From positions 3,844,001-3,908,000 of the forward strand of contig JYIP02000005.1 in assembly GCA_001051155.2 (NCBI GenBank): a stretch of 64,000 nucleotides of DNA. The letters run 5' to 3'. The notes under the pieces were generated by a model. The model was not told where the DNA came from, made no database searches, and worked only from the letters and a program-made list of their open reading frames with translations. Below are positions 23,010 to 33,707 of the stretch, in pieces; position 1 is the first letter of the stretch; each line of letters starts with the position of its first letter. This stretch comes from Chrysoporthe austroafricana. Its lineage: Eukaryota > Ascomycota > Sordariomycetes > Diaporthales > Cryphonectriaceae. Both the position numbers and the translations under genes were made by a program.

Positions 23010-23911
23010 TCACGGCTCTTCGTAGTCGGGCGCAACATCGTCATGATAAGGGTCAAACAGCCCGTCAAAAGAATCCTGACTCAGCCTCCGGGGTGGTGGC
23101 CTCTGCCGACCAAGAACCAAAGCGAGCGGATCGATCCAAAAGCCGAGAACGCGCGAGCCCCAAGATGGCCTGGCTTGGCCAGGCGTGCTGGAGAGAGAGA
23201 GGGTGGTACCCGACCTGTCGGAGTACGAGACCTGGTGGAGGTGGTCTTGACCAAAGAAGTATCTGCATGAAGGCTCGTCCACCCAACGGACCATTGCGGG
23301 ACTGTGTTGGGCTCTCCCGTCGGGTTCGGTGCCGTACTGGCTATCGGAGCCGGTATAGTCGGAGGGGGAGTCCCGTACCTGGAGGGGCCATTCCATAATG
23401 TGTGCGACCAATGCCGTTATGAGGCTTAGTGTGGTGATGTACAGCGGGAGCCAGGCGACCAAATCTGTCCGGAAGGGTCCTGTGACGATAGCAATGACCA
23501 GGAGGATGACCATGCCCAGAGGGCCGGTGAAACGTCCAGCCCTGCAGTGCGTCAGTGGTGGGCCGCTGGTGGGAACCAAAATCAAGGACTTAGAGAGCTC
23601 GCCTGAGGAGTGCGTCGAGGTTTAGCAGGTGCCACACCACCGCGGATAGTGCAAACGCGGGAAGGAGGCTGGAAAACGGTCAGAAGATGCATCATAGACG
23701 TGCTGAAGCAGCGGATCGGTAACCAGTGTCCGTCGGGGCCCAAGACTCACACGCCGCAGTATCGATGACCTTCAGTCGCGCTGATAGGATCAAAGATGGC
23801 AGACCCAATCATCGCACCGCACGAGACGACATTGGCAAGCCATGGTGCCCACGGCCACCGCCCGTGAAGCCGACCAAGAGCGCCGGAGAGAGCGTCAAGA
23901 CCACCACCCAT
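23010..23911 (-). CDS. Small multi-pass membrane protein of unknown function
   Basis: Three exons (23911-23751, 23668-23603, 23541-23010) give 252 aa. An in-frame stop upstream makes MGGGLDALSG the first Met of the frame. Hydrophobic segments read WLANVVSCGAMIGSAIFDPI, VLLPAFALSAVVWHLLNL, LGMVILLVIAIVTGP, and LVAWLPLYITTLSLITALVA, suggesting four membrane passes in the first 130 residues. The remaining cytosolic tail is polar and Ser-rich and ends in an acidic motif (YHDDVAPDYEEP). Intron 23669-23750 is GT..AG. Intron 23542-23602 appears to use a GC donor (AG|GCGAGC), because the only nearby GT lies after an in-frame TAA. I do not recognise the family. Membrane location is inferred from hydropathy only. 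Confidence 0.7.
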
Positions 23912-25537
23912 CGGGAATCCTTGGTGGCTACGCAGTCATGGCGCAGCGATGGAAAAAAAAAATATGGAACGTAACTGGCAGTGACAGAAGTCTAGAGAAC
24001 GTATTTAGAACAAGTACGGGTGAGAAGTCAGGCGCTGAATGAATCTTGTGTCCGATCAGTCGGAAGATAGACGAGAATCTCCAGGCAGACAGCAAGCATT
24101 TTATAAACAAGGTACTATTGGGGATAGGTGAGCCAAGTCTCCTCAGACAGATGTTCAACGCCGCTACCGGACGTCAGCCCACCCGGCGTCGCTCTGAGGG
24201 TTAAGCGCCATGAATGCACGATTGAGAGGCATTTACTTGACCGGATAAGCATAATGAGATCAGGGCCGTGGCTGGAGGATGCAGGGCTGCCGGCAGAACT
24301 TGTCCTAGCTGCCTCACGATTTGTGCACTTTTCAGCCTCGCGCTGGATCATGCGGGCCCCGATCGAGCGGACTTGGCAGTGCGCCGTGCAGAAGCAAGTC
24401 CTGCCAAGCCAGCCAGCGCGCCCCACGGCAGCCTCGTTCTGCCACTGCTCAGCTCGCCACAGCGCCGCCCTGGGTGTGTGCCCATGCATCGCGGCTAAAG
24501 ACATCCGCAGGCAAGACATCGGGCGTACAACGGTTACCTGGGACCATGGCGCTCATCAACCGTCCGGGATCCGGGTACATGCTAGCGAAGACGAGCAGAA
24601 AAGGATGGAACATCCTGTGCAGGATGCTGGAAACGACTCCCCATAGACACATCAGCCCCTCAGGACCCCGACCCCGTCTCGCTCGTCATCGAGGGCGAGT
24701 GCTACCCGGTGCCGGCGTCGCTGGCTACCGAGGCCGCACTTTCAGAATCTAGGGCTTGCTTTCGCTTTGCCCAACTCTCATATGATCGTTGCGTCGATCG
24801 TGCCGAGACAGAGCTGCCGCGGGCAAAGATCGCGCGTCATCGGCTAGTTTGTGGCGGCAAGTGAGATGCTTCTTACCTCTGTCCCTCGTCCTCGGCCATG
24901 TCCGAATATGCTTCTTTAATGCGACGAGGGTAGAGGTGAGTCACCCTGGAGCCCAGAGAACAACATGCCCGCCCCGAACCCAGGCATTGACACCGTCCAA
25001 ACTACTCAAGCCACCGAATTCTCAGCTCGCCCTTCATCCACGCCGGCTCTGGTCCCCCTGGGCTAATTTTTAGCGGTCTGCCTCATCTTTGGTGTTCGTC
25101 TGCAGAAGACAAGACGAGGAGCCCGCATTGGCGTTCATCATCCTTGTGAAGGTCACCGTAGCGATCGTTGTTGGATACGGCATCGGCGCCAGTGCAAAGC
25201 CTCATCCAGCTTGGGCTGCTCCTGTGGGTAGTAGTCGCTGATGGCTCGTGTGTATATAGCCGGTCTCTGTTTTAGTTAGTGTCACATCACCCACAGATCC
25301 CACGAGGTTTGCACTCCGGGGATTGTCGGTGCTGGCTCGCGTCCTAACCTGAGCTTGCAGATATTTACCCGATGTCACTGTATATCACGCTCATAGATGA
25401 ATAAAGCTGCCCAACAAAAATTGTTCAGATTTCACCCCTAAGTCTATCCCACGATGAAATATGGATGGCCGAAGATTGGTGCAAGACGAGGCTAAAATCC
25501 AATGACGCCGGCCACAACGGCGAAATGATGGCACGTC
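23912..25537. other. Intergenic region with possible cryptic coding fragments
   Basis: Mostly without a supportable gene. Two short frames read as protein-like: 24661-24863 (DPVSLVIEGECYPVPASLA and onward) and about 25100-25243 (ALAFIILVKVTVAIVVGYG, a clean membrane helix). I could not find a start codon and splice pattern linking either of them, so neither is called as a gene. Confidence 0.45.
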
Positions 25538-26233
25538 TCAAGGGTTCTCCTGAACCGCTCCGGGCCTCTGCCAAGGAGGGCCGAAGGACACGGGGAGCAA
25601 CTAGAACCCCCAGGTCAGCGATATGTGCGAGAGAGGAACACCCGGGTCCGCAATGACTGACCTCTTCCAGCCGCATCACGCAGTAGGCCCCAGCCTTGTC
25701 GAACATCAGCACTGGTATCTGCAGATCGCAGAACTCGCGAATCCTGCAAATGACTGGTCAGCTCAAGCCCCGGGGCCGGAGGTCTCTCTGGGCAGGCACA
25801 GCAGCAGCAGCCCCAGCACTACTCACGTCTGCCTGCACATGCCGCAGGGGCTCGCGGGCGGGGAGATGTCGGTGGCGACGGCGACGGCCTTGAAGTCGCG
25901 GTGGCCGTCGGTGATGGCCCGGTTGAAGGCCACGCGCTCGGCGCAGGTGCCGACGGGGTACGAGGCGTTCTCGACGTTGGCGCCGGGGATATAGGCGCCG
26001 AGCCGGGTGAGGACGACGGCGCCCACGCGGAACTTGCTGTAGGGGCAGTAGGCGGTGTCCTTGGCGGCGACGGCGTGCCGCTTGAGGTCGTGCAGCTCCT
26101 GTATGCTGAGCCCGTAGGCGCGGCTCGTGGCGTCCAGGTGCTGGGCGTCGAGGCTGGAGAACAGGGCCGGCGGTTGGGCGCCCATGGTCGGTGAGCTCCG
26201 GTGGTAAGGTTCCAGCGGCTGTCGGGTTGACAT
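25538..26233 (-). CDS. CDD1: Cytidine deaminase
   Basis: Pyrimidine salvage enzyme that deaminates cytidine and deoxycytidine to uridine and deoxyuridine. It is a zinc enzyme acting in the cytosol. Exons are 26233-25827, 25743-25662 and 25600-25538, with introns 25744-25826 and 25601-25661. The product is 183 aa from the first Met, or 167 aa if the internal MGAQPPAL start is used. Typical fungal enzymes are 140-170 aa, so the shorter start is plausible. Substrate-loop residues are in CPYSKFRVGA. NVENASYPVGTCAERVA supplies the catalytic CAE motif, and SPCGMCRQ supplies the PCxxC zinc ligands. The first intron interrupts directly after CRQ. Exon 2 continues IREFCDLQIPVLMFD. Exon 3 gives the family's usual LLPVSFGP ending plus 13 extra residues. 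Confidence 0.93.
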
Positions 26234-27440
26234 TCAGCAGAGGTGAGGCTATAGAAGAGGCAGGTGATTAGGCATATATGAGGCGGCCTATGGCAGGCGA
26301 GGGATGCTGATCTCAGCTTATTGACTCCCGCAGGGCAGAAAGGCCACGCTAATAAGTACTGGGTGTTAGTTCGATGCGCTGGTGATTGATTATTCAGTGG
26401 CCGCTACGATGATCGGCAGCGATAAGACGTCAACATTGAGACTTAAACGCAAATACACTAGGCCTCGTAAACTTAAACGCACGGGCAGTACACAACGTAT
26501 CCAGTGACTTACGAAACATCAGCAATGAAACATTTAGGCACATAATTCGCCTTGACTTTGACTGCTCGAAACTACGGAGCGAATCTTCGCTGTCTGGGTC
26601 TGAAACATCCTGGGTTCTGTATATTGATATACAGTGATACTCAGGCAAGCAGGGTTCATGAAATCCGAACTTCTGCTTAAAATGGTGCTCTATCACTCAT
26701 TCTATCACGATCAGTCTAGACGTAATGTCACACCTGCGGCAAAATAGTGCAGACTTGATCATGGAATTCCCAGAATGCGATACATATCTCTTGGATTTGA
26801 GAGGAAGCTGGAGGAGGGTGGGTCATTAATCCTCTTCTGCTCGTCTATGCATCGCCAAGTCAGCAGGGCCAACATAGCATCGTTCAGGCCCCAGATCGTG
26901 ACACTCACGCCTTGACGAAGCTATCGAGCTTGTAATTGCACACAAGGTGCCGGGTGGCGTAGAGGCCTCGCCAGAAAGTTTTCTGCCCGAGCTCCCAAGC
27001 CACTTCCCAAGCCCCTGAGCTGTAGGAAGCATGCGTTGATCACCATGTCGACCAGCGCAAAGGGGCTTATGACCAGCTGTCGTTAGAAGCGAGGACGCAA
27101 CCAGCATTGTCCAGCACCTGATCATCTCTCGCGAGAGACTAAGCACAAACAACCAGATGACCGTAGACCAGAGCCTCAACAGCCGTTGCATAGTCCGCTC
27201 CGTGCCTAAAGCTTCTTCGCTCCATCGGGGCTCTCCTTTTCTGCCACCGAAAGTCCTGCCTCGGCCATCTGGATTGTTGTCTCTGGCCGGCGTATTGTGA
27301 TCACGTCCCCGCTCACCACTGGACCGACCGAGTCCCATCCACGTAGAGACTTTCGAGGGCATGCGCCATGCCCCCTCTTTCTGCTCAACTCACTGCTCCG
27401 CTCTCTGCTCCGCCCTCTGCTCCGCCAGCTTCTCTGCCCG
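26234..27440. other. Intergenic region
   Basis: Upstream flank of the cytidine deaminase gene and 3' flank of the RRM gene. The left half (about 26290-26800) is comparatively AT-rich. A minus-strand open frame at 26826-27362 has no motif, biased composition and no conserved-looking block, so it is not called. Confidence 0.5.
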
Positions 27441-27890
27441 CTACTCTGCCCTCCGCACTGCCCTCAGCGCCACCCTCTCCGCCGCGCTCGGGTCTCGGGT
27501 CCTGTTGACGGCTACCTCGACGGTCAGCTCGTTGCCGTTGAAATCGGACCCGTGCATCTCGGCGACGGCGGCCTCGGCACAAGACTCGCTGGTCTGCCCC
27601 TCCCGCTGCGCGTCGCTGAACGCGACGAACGCGAACGGCTTGGGCCTGCCGAGGCGCCGGCCCCGCACATGGCGCGCAACCCTCACCGACTCAACCGCGC
27701 CGTACCGGCCGAACGCCTCGGCCAGGTCGTCGGGCTTTGTATCCCGTGGCAGGTTCTTGACGCATATCTCACTTGTGCCGGCGGGGGCGGCAGCCGAGAA
27801 GTACCGCCACAGCACGGCTCCCAGAGGGGCGGCCGGCGGAGTCCTGCGGACAAAGAAGCGCGTTGGTATTATGAGAGCGCGCGGCAGCAT
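27441..27890 (-). CDS. RRM-domain RNA-binding protein, probably mitochondrial
   Basis: Small RNA-binding protein of 149 aa from the chosen start. I prefer the Met at 27890 because it opens a basic, amphipathic leader with no acidic residues (MLPRALIIPTRFFVRRTPP) followed by an RYFSAAA presequence-like site. An in-frame Met at 27989 would add 33 residues lacking these properties. A single RRM follows. RNP2 is EICVKNLPR, loop and helix are DDLAEAFGRYGAVESVRVA, RNP1 is RPKPFAFVAFS, and the second helix and final strand are AVAEMHGSDFNGNELTVEVA. The tail is Arg/Ala-rich. A role in mitochondrial RNA metabolism is inferred from leader plus RRM. No introns are needed. Confidence 0.78.
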   Translation of the reverse strand: MLPRALIIPTRFFVRRTPPAAPLGAVLWRYFSAAAPAGTSEICVKNLPRDTKPDDLAEAFGRYGAVESVRVARHVRGRRLGRPKPFAFVAFSDAQREGQTSESCAEAAVAEMHGSDFNGNELTVEVAVNRTRDPSAAERVALRAVRRAE

Positions 27891-28754
27891 GGCGAGGTGC
27901 GGCTGCTGGTGCAAAGCGCGAGCGAGTGCGTTGGGAGAGTCTAAGTCGCGAGACGGATGTGCCGATACGATCAGCCTCCAGGGTTCCAAGGTTTGGCTGG
28001 GCGATCAGCAGTGACATCTGATCTTTCTTACTGGCGCAGTGAGTTAGAGCCCTGCATGCTGGGCGACCCTGAGCGGACCCACCCCCAGCGCTACTGTGGC
28101 AGGTGGCAGAGAATATCATGCGCGCCATGCTAGGTAAAGCACGCCTGTACTAGCCCACGCGCGCCCAGTAGAAAGCCCTCGACGCCCGTACTAACCGATG
28201 TGTGCCGTGATAAGTGTAGCGTGTTTAGTGCGCGTCGTGCCTGGGCCATCTGGGGCGTGCTAGCCTGGCTGGGTCCCTTAGCGCGGTGGTCTGCCGGGTA
28301 CCCAGCAGTAATTACTGAGTAAGTACAGACCTAGTGGCGGTTCGCCGCGCCAGCCCCTGAAGGCCTGCGCCGGTGCCCGCTCGCGTCTTCCTCCGGCGCA
28401 CGACAAATCTCCCCTGCTGCCCCCCGTAGCCTGGCCCAGGACAATTGCCCAATCTCGAGATACACCAAACACCTGCACGCCTTCGAGACATGCAGCCGTC
28501 ATGACGGGAGACTGACAACTCTGTATCACCCCTCCGCGCCCGCCCTACGTCACGACTCGAGTCCCTGCATCCTGTCAACCGCGCGGCCCACGGCCCACGA
28601 CCCACGGCATCTGCAGCAGACGTTACACACGAGCGAGCCAACAGCGCGCGCCCGCCGCCCTGCCCTGCCCGCCTGCCTGCCTGCCCACCCCGGGGCCCAG
28701 ACACCGACATCGACGTCGACGCCGACGCCGACGCCCTGAGCCTCCCCCGCCGCC
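27891..28754. promoter_or_regulatory. Divergent region upstream of RRM and ELMO genes
   Basis: The RRM gene (-) and ELMO gene (+) start on either side of this 864-bp segment, so it should hold both promoters. It includes a GTAC-rich string near 28286-28330 and GAC/GTC-rich sequence just before the ELMO ATG. Confidence 0.5.
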
Positions 28755-30971
28755 ATGGACCAGGCCGACATCCCGGCGCTGCTGTCGCGCCTGGCCAGCG
28801 ACGAGGATGCCGCTCGCAAGATGGCCGTCTTCAAGCTGCAGTCCTCCATCAACGACCCTGCCTTCGCCGACGTCTTCATCTCCTCGGGCGGCCTCGTCAT
28901 CCTGCGCCGCCTGATCATGAACACCGGCGGCAACACCCTCGCCTACTCGCTGCAGTCGCTGACGCGGCTCCTGGAGGTCGACATGGGCTGGGACATCTTC
29001 GAGGGCCACCTGGCCACCGACCTGGTCGAGCGCCTCGTCGAGCTGATCGTCACCAACCCGCTCGTCAACATCCTGCGCGGCGCCATGTCCATCCTCGTCG
29101 CCCTGGTGTCGCACTCGCAGTCCGCGCCCAACGGGAACCACATCGCCGCCGCCGTCAGGGCCCCCGGCATGTTTGGCTTCCGCGCCCTGAAGCCCGCCGT
29201 CGCCGTCTACCCCCAGTTCTTCGAGCACGTCATCTCCCAGCTCCAGTCCGCCGACCACGCCCTGTGCGCCGCCGCGCTGATGCTCATCAACGCCCTGATA
29301 CGGGACGCCGTGTCCAAGGAGGAGAGGGGCCACAGCGGCGTCAGCGGTACCCGCCCGGCCAACGAGGACTGGTCCAAGTTCATCAAGCGCCTGCAGGACC
29401 TGGGGCTGATCAGGGCCGTCTACAACCTGATGCAGAGCTCAGCCATGCAGGACCTGGCCCAGCCGCTGCTCGACTTTCAGAACCTTACCAAGGTCCTGCT
29501 GAGGAAGTGGAAGGAGGTCAAGGTCGACCTCGAGCGCCCGGAGCACAGGAGGGCGCTGAAGGGCCTGCACCTTGCCAGCGCGCCGGACAGGTCCTTCGCC
29601 AACGGGAACACGACGCCGGTCACGAGCGGGGAGGCGGCCGGCAGGAAACACAACCCGGAGAAGTGGCGGCGGCTGGGGTTCCAGACGGAAAGCCCTGCGT
29701 CCGAGTTCCACACCGCCGGCTTCCTGGGCATGATGGATCTCACCGACTATGTGCGCAAGAACGAGGACGGCTTCCAGAAGATGCTCCTGGAGCAGTCCAC
29801 GAGGCCGCTGAACGAGAGGTGCCCGGTGGCCCGTTCCAGCCTGGCCGTGTCCATGATGCTCTATGAGCATTTCGAGGTGGACAAGGCCGACCTGGAGGAC
29901 ATCAAGGGGTATCAAGCCATCGACAACATCAAGGGCAACGACAAGATGTTCACGCCCCTCCTGCTGCAGTGGTCTCGGCTGCACACTGCGGGGCTGCATG
30001 CCTTCTTCCGCATGTGGAGGGCAACAGGTGCCGAGCGGGACGATTTCGAGAAGGTGGCCGAGCTGGTGCGGATACTCATCGAGCAGGTCATCGGCCAGGC
30101 CACCAGGACGAAAGACGTCGTAGAGGTCGAGGAGGAACTGCAGGACCACGAGTGCAGCCGGCTCCGCGAGGTCCAGATGGAGCTGCTCGAGCTGTCCTTC
30201 GACGACCAGTGGGGCGCGCACCTGTACCAGGTGCGCGAGGAGCTGAAGCACGAGGCCCTGACGTTCGTGAAGGAGCAGCGCATCCGCTGCCTCCTGGAGG
30301 GCTCCTGGTTCTCCAAGCCAATACCGGCCAGGGACCAGCCAGGCCAGCAGCGCGAGGGCAGCGTGGAGCCCGCGAAACGCCTGTACTCACCCAAGCCGTG
30401 GAGGTTCGCCCGGCTTTCCCACAACAGGCGCTACCTGCACTACGCAGACTTCGTGGAGAAAGCTTCGCCGGACCCCAGCCTGGACACCCTCGGCGACAAG
30501 ATCGACCTCGGCACGATCAGCTCGGTGGTGTCGAACGTGTCTGCGCCCGGCGAAGACTCCCAGAGCATATCGAGCGCGTCGACGCTCAAGAACAACCAGG
30601 CGCCCGGCACGCCCAAGGCGCCCGGCGCGGGCGGCGCGGTGCCCAAGACGACGACCAAGATCACCATCTACAGCTACGTGAACCCCGAGGAGGCGGCCAA
30701 GGGCAGCGACACCAAGGAGCAGGCCGTCCTGACCCTACACCCCACGACGAACTCGCTCGCGTCGGAGTGGCTGGACGGCCTGCTGATGCTGCTGAACCAG
30801 GCGCCCATCACGGCCGAGACGAACAAGCTGGTCACGCTGGTCAGCGACTACGGGTTGAAGATCAGGCTGCTGAACGTCCGGGTGGATGCGGTGTACAGCG
30901 GGCCGCAGCCCGACGCCGGCGTCGTGCCCAGCCGGGAGGGCCTGGACGATGATTATTTCTACGAGGTTTGA
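28755..30971 (+). CDS. ELMO/CED-12 family protein
   Basis: Adaptor that, with a DOCK-type exchange factor, activates Rac-type GTPases and actin remodelling. In filamentous fungi an ELMO-DOCK module affects polarity and development. It is a single exon of 738 aa, close to animal ELMO1 (about 727). Residues about 1-270 form armadillo-like helices, for example DEDAARKMAVFKLQSSIND, SGGLVILRRLIMN and SLQSLTRLLEVDMGWDIFEG. The ELMO core runs from roughly residue 320 to 500, with GFLGMMDLTDYVRKNEDGFQ, RCPVARSSLAVSMMLYEHFE and FTPLLLQWSRLHTAGLHAFF. The C-terminal third reads as a PH-like domain: WRFARLSHNRRYLHYADF, a Ser/Pro loop, then KITIYSYVNPEE and ASEWLDGLLMLLNQAP. Mature termini are assumed from the ATG at 28755 and the stop at 30969-30971. 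No odd residues were noticed. Confidence 0.9.
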   Translation: MDQADIPALLSRLASDEDAARKMAVFKLQSSINDPAFADVFISSGGLVILRRLIMNTGGNTLAYSLQSLTRLLEVDMGWDIFEGHLATDLVERLVELIVTNPLVNILRGAMSILVALVSHSQSAPNGNHIAAAVRAPGMFGFRALKPAVAVYPQFFEHVISQLQSADHALCAAALMLINALIRDAVSKEERGHSGVSGTRPANEDWSKFIKRLQDLGLIRAVYNLMQSSAMQDLAQPLLDFQNLTKVLLRKWKEVKVDLERPEHRRALKGLHLASAPDRSFANGNTTPVTSGEAAGRKHNPEKWRRLGFQTESPASEFHTAGFLGMMDLTDYVRKNEDGFQKMLLEQSTRPLNERCPVARSSLAVSMMLYEHFEVDKADLEDIKGYQAIDNIKGNDKMFTPLLLQWSRLHTAGLHAFFRMWRATGAERDDFEKVAELVRILIEQVIGQATRTKDVVEVEEELQDHECSRLREVQMELLELSFDDQWGAHLYQVREELKHEALTFVKEQRIRCLLEGSWFSKPIPARDQPGQQREGSVEPAKRLYSPKPWRFARLSHNRRYLHYADFVEKASPDPSLDTLGDKIDLGTISSVVSNVSAPGEDSQSISSASTLKNNQAPGTPKAPGAGGAVPKTTTKITIYSYVNPEEAAKGSDTKEQAVLTLHPTTNSLASEWLDGLLMLLNQAPITAETNKLVTLVSDYGLKIRLLNVRVDAVYSGPQPDAGVVPSREGLDDDYFYEV

Positions 30972-31119
30972 AGAAAAGAAAAGAAAAAAAACGCAGCTCG
31001 GCCGTCCCGCACCGCCCCCGCTGCCTCTTGTTTCCACACGAGCGCGCGTATACCCCATTTCTTTTGTCGAGGCAACTCGAGAGCATAGGAAGGCGTGGCA
31101 GCATCTATCACGGGCGGTG

Positions 31120-31140
31120 TCTCTCTCTCTCTCTCTCTCT
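31120..31140. repeat. CT dinucleotide repeat
   Basis: About ten CT units in the 3' flank of ELMO. Confidence 0.85.
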
Positions 31141-31305
31141 GCATAGCGAAAAGGGCGGGATTCAGCATCTCGGCATGTATTATATCTATACACTCTTGTA
31201 GTCACGGTGCGCCTGGATCTATGCGGGCCCCCGATTTCAACTATAATAAACAAGCTTCCAATACACACGAAAAAACCTTTGCCAGACAGATAGACTGATG
31301 ATCAA

Positions 31306-31323
31306 TTTTTTTTTTTTTTTTTT
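31306..31323. repeat. Poly-T tract
   Basis: Eighteen consecutive T residues between ELMO and the GRF gene. Confidence 0.9.
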
Positions 31324-31701
31324 CCTGTTGAGACTCGCCTCGCTTTGGCCTGAGCAGCCGTGCCCGACTGGACGGAAATCAATTAAAACCCCGGACTGTT
31401 ACACGGCCTGGGTCCAGGGGTTCCCAGCGCGTCGGGCCGCCCGCTGCAGGGGTCTAGCTGTGGCTGCCCTTCGTGCTAAGTAAGTCGGTGGCTGTGGCAC
31501 TGCATCATTGACCACTTCAATCACTCCACCACCAACCTCCTGTTTGCTGTTCATCCCCCGCCCCCCAGACAACAAAAGCAAACACCCAAGCCGGGGAGAA
31601 GAGACAAGGAGAACGCGCCGTCTCCTACTTTAGCCTGCAGCTGGATGACCCCAACCCGCCATCCCTTCCTCTCTCAATAGGGATTGATCGTCTCGCTCAC
31701 C

Positions 31702-33078
31702 ATGTTCAAGACACCCTCCAAATGGCGGCCCCCGGGCAAGGCGCCCTTCACCCCGAAGAAGAAGGGCCTGCTCGAGGACGGGCAGTGGCTATGTATGCCC
31801 TTCACCCTCCTTCACCTCCTGACTCCACCCCACCCCCGGGGGGTCCCCTCCCGCCGCTCCTCGCTGACATGAAGGCCACCCCACCGCCCAGGCGACTGCA
31901 CCCCGCGCAAGCCCGCCGCCTGCCTCACGGTCAAGAAGGACGGCCCCAACAAGGGCAAGAAGTTCTACACCTGCGACGAGCGGAAGTGCGACTTCTTCCT
32001 CTTCGAGGAGGACGCCAAGGCCCGCGAGCACGACGCCCTCCTCAAGTACAACTGCCGCTCCGAGAACGGCATCGTCGCGCGCGTGCAGGCCCGGGGCGAG
32101 CCGCCCGCGCCGCCCTCCTTCGGGAGGGGGAGGGCAACGACGGCAACGACCGCGGCGCCGGCACCGCCCCACCAGAAGATCTTCAGCGGCCTGCTCCAGG
32201 CCCGGAGGGCGCGGCGCATGTCGCTGGACTCGGAGTACCTGAGCTATGACTCGGCGGAGGAGGACGGGGCGATGGGCGTCGCCAAGTCGCGCCCCGGGAC
32301 GAGCATGAGCGCGCAGGACGGCAGCGTGGCGTCGGAGGGCCGCGCGACGCCGGCCCCCGCGCACCCCAGGCCGAACCCGCCGCAGACGCCCAACGCGAAG
32401 CGCAAGCGCGGCCCCTTCCTCGAGGACAGCGGTGACGAGTACGGCGGGGACGAGCTCGACGATCCGGACACGGGGCGGGAGCTGGCGCGGGCTGTGGACG
32501 AGAGCGCGCGGAAGCATATGGCCTTCGCGACGCCGACCACGCAGCAGACTGCCGGGGGCGGAGGAGGAGGAGGAGGGCTCCCGACGCCGGTCACCCGCAA
32601 CAGCCTGCTCATCGCAGCCGAGGGCCGCGACCGCAGCGCGAAGAGGCTGCGCCTCGAAGGAGGAGACGATGACGACGAGGACAACGTCCTCGGGGCCCGG
32701 ACGCCGGCCAGGCCCGGCGACGCCACCACGCCCACCCCCCACCGCAAGACCAACGCCCTCCTCTTCCCCCCCGCCGCGGCGGACGATTACCCGCGGGTGG
32801 CCGACGAGGTGATGACGCTCCTAGTCGCGCAGCCCATACCGGAGGAGGCGCGGCGCGGCGTGCGCGCGGCGCTGGAGCGGCACGAGCTGCGGGTGCGGGG
32901 GCTCGCGCTCGGGCGGGACGCGGCGCGGGCGGCGCTGGCGGCGCGGGAGGCGCGCGTCGCTGAGCTGCAGGCGCGGGTCGTGGGCCTCGAGAACGCGCGG
33001 CGCATGGACCGGGCGAGCCTGCGGGAGCTGAGCCGCGGGCTCGTGCAGCTCTCGCACGGCGCGGATGAGGATGGGTGA
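31702..33078 (+). CDS. GRF-type zinc finger protein
   Basis: Probable nuclear nucleic-acid-binding protein of 425 aa. Exon 1 is 31702-31792 and exon 2 is 31892-33078. The 99-nt intron at 31793-31891 splits the first zinc-ligand codon: T from exon 1 plus GC from exon 2 makes the Cys of WLCDCTPRKPA. The Zf-GRF domain (about residues 29-75) then shows LTVKKDGPNKGKKFYTC and KCDFFLFEED, giving the CxC, GRxFYxC-like and CxFF pattern. In other proteins (NEIL3, TOP3A, APE2) this finger binds single-stranded DNA. The middle is Ser/Pro-rich with a basic patch (NAKRKRG). The end is an Arg/Ala/Leu-rich coiled-coil-like helix (about 32850-33050). No catalytic domain is attached, so a DNA-repair or chromatin accessory role is only inferred. 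Confidence 0.85.
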
Positions 33079-33707
33079 GCGGGCGCTGTTACACGTACGG
33101 GTCGGGTTTAGATGGGTGGGTTTGGTTTGGTCTGGTTTGGGCTTGGTTTGGTTTGTGCATTTCACGGGCGAGCGTTGCGATTAGGATACCCCGTTTGCTG
33201 GATTGTGACGAACAGGAATCACGGAAGACGAATGAACATCTGGTTGCCGCAGCTAGAGGACTATTACAAAACATATAATATCATCGACTCCGGACTAGAC
33301 GTTCTAACCTAGACAGGTGGACCAAAGATGACCATGTTTCTATTTTCATTATTGTTGGGACTGAGCATATCTAGCCAAGCACGCGAATAAATGGCCAGCT
33401 AGTTATGCGTCCAGCCTGAGAGGGGTTTGCGGGAAGGTTCAAGTTGACTTAATGATGCTCATCCTCTTTGCGCCGTGGGTATCTCATGCGAGAAATGCAG
33501 GAGTGTGTGTGATGGGGCCGCCCAATGCAAAGATGCTGCCCGTACATGTTATATGCCTTGCTGTGTGACTGTTCGTTCTCTTTCCTGTGGAGCCTGGCCA
33601 CCGCGTTGCATCCTCTATCATAGCTACTTAAATGTCCTCGATAGTCTGGAGCCCTTAACCGGCGCCGGCAGACACCGGATGAAATCGTCTCGTTCTGCGG
33701 TAAACCG
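33079..33707. other. Convergent intergenic region
   Basis: 3' flanks of the GRF gene and the large conserved protein. A GGTTTGGTTTGG-type low-complexity stretch occurs at 33118-33156. No gene was seen. Confidence 0.6.

Larger units (their letters stand above)
30972..31701. other. Intergenic region between ELMO and GRF genes
   Basis: 3' flank of ELMO, opening with an A-rich stretch at 30970-30990, then simple repeats, then the 5' flank of the GRF gene. No additional gene was seen. Confidence 0.6.

Noticed and set aside
22600..23013. 137-aa minus-strand frame after the small membrane protein
   Set aside because: No motif and positioned as 3' flank.
26826..27362. 178-aa minus-strand frame
   Set aside because: Biased Arg/Gly/Ser composition with no domain signal. 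It is probably 3' flank of the RRM gene.
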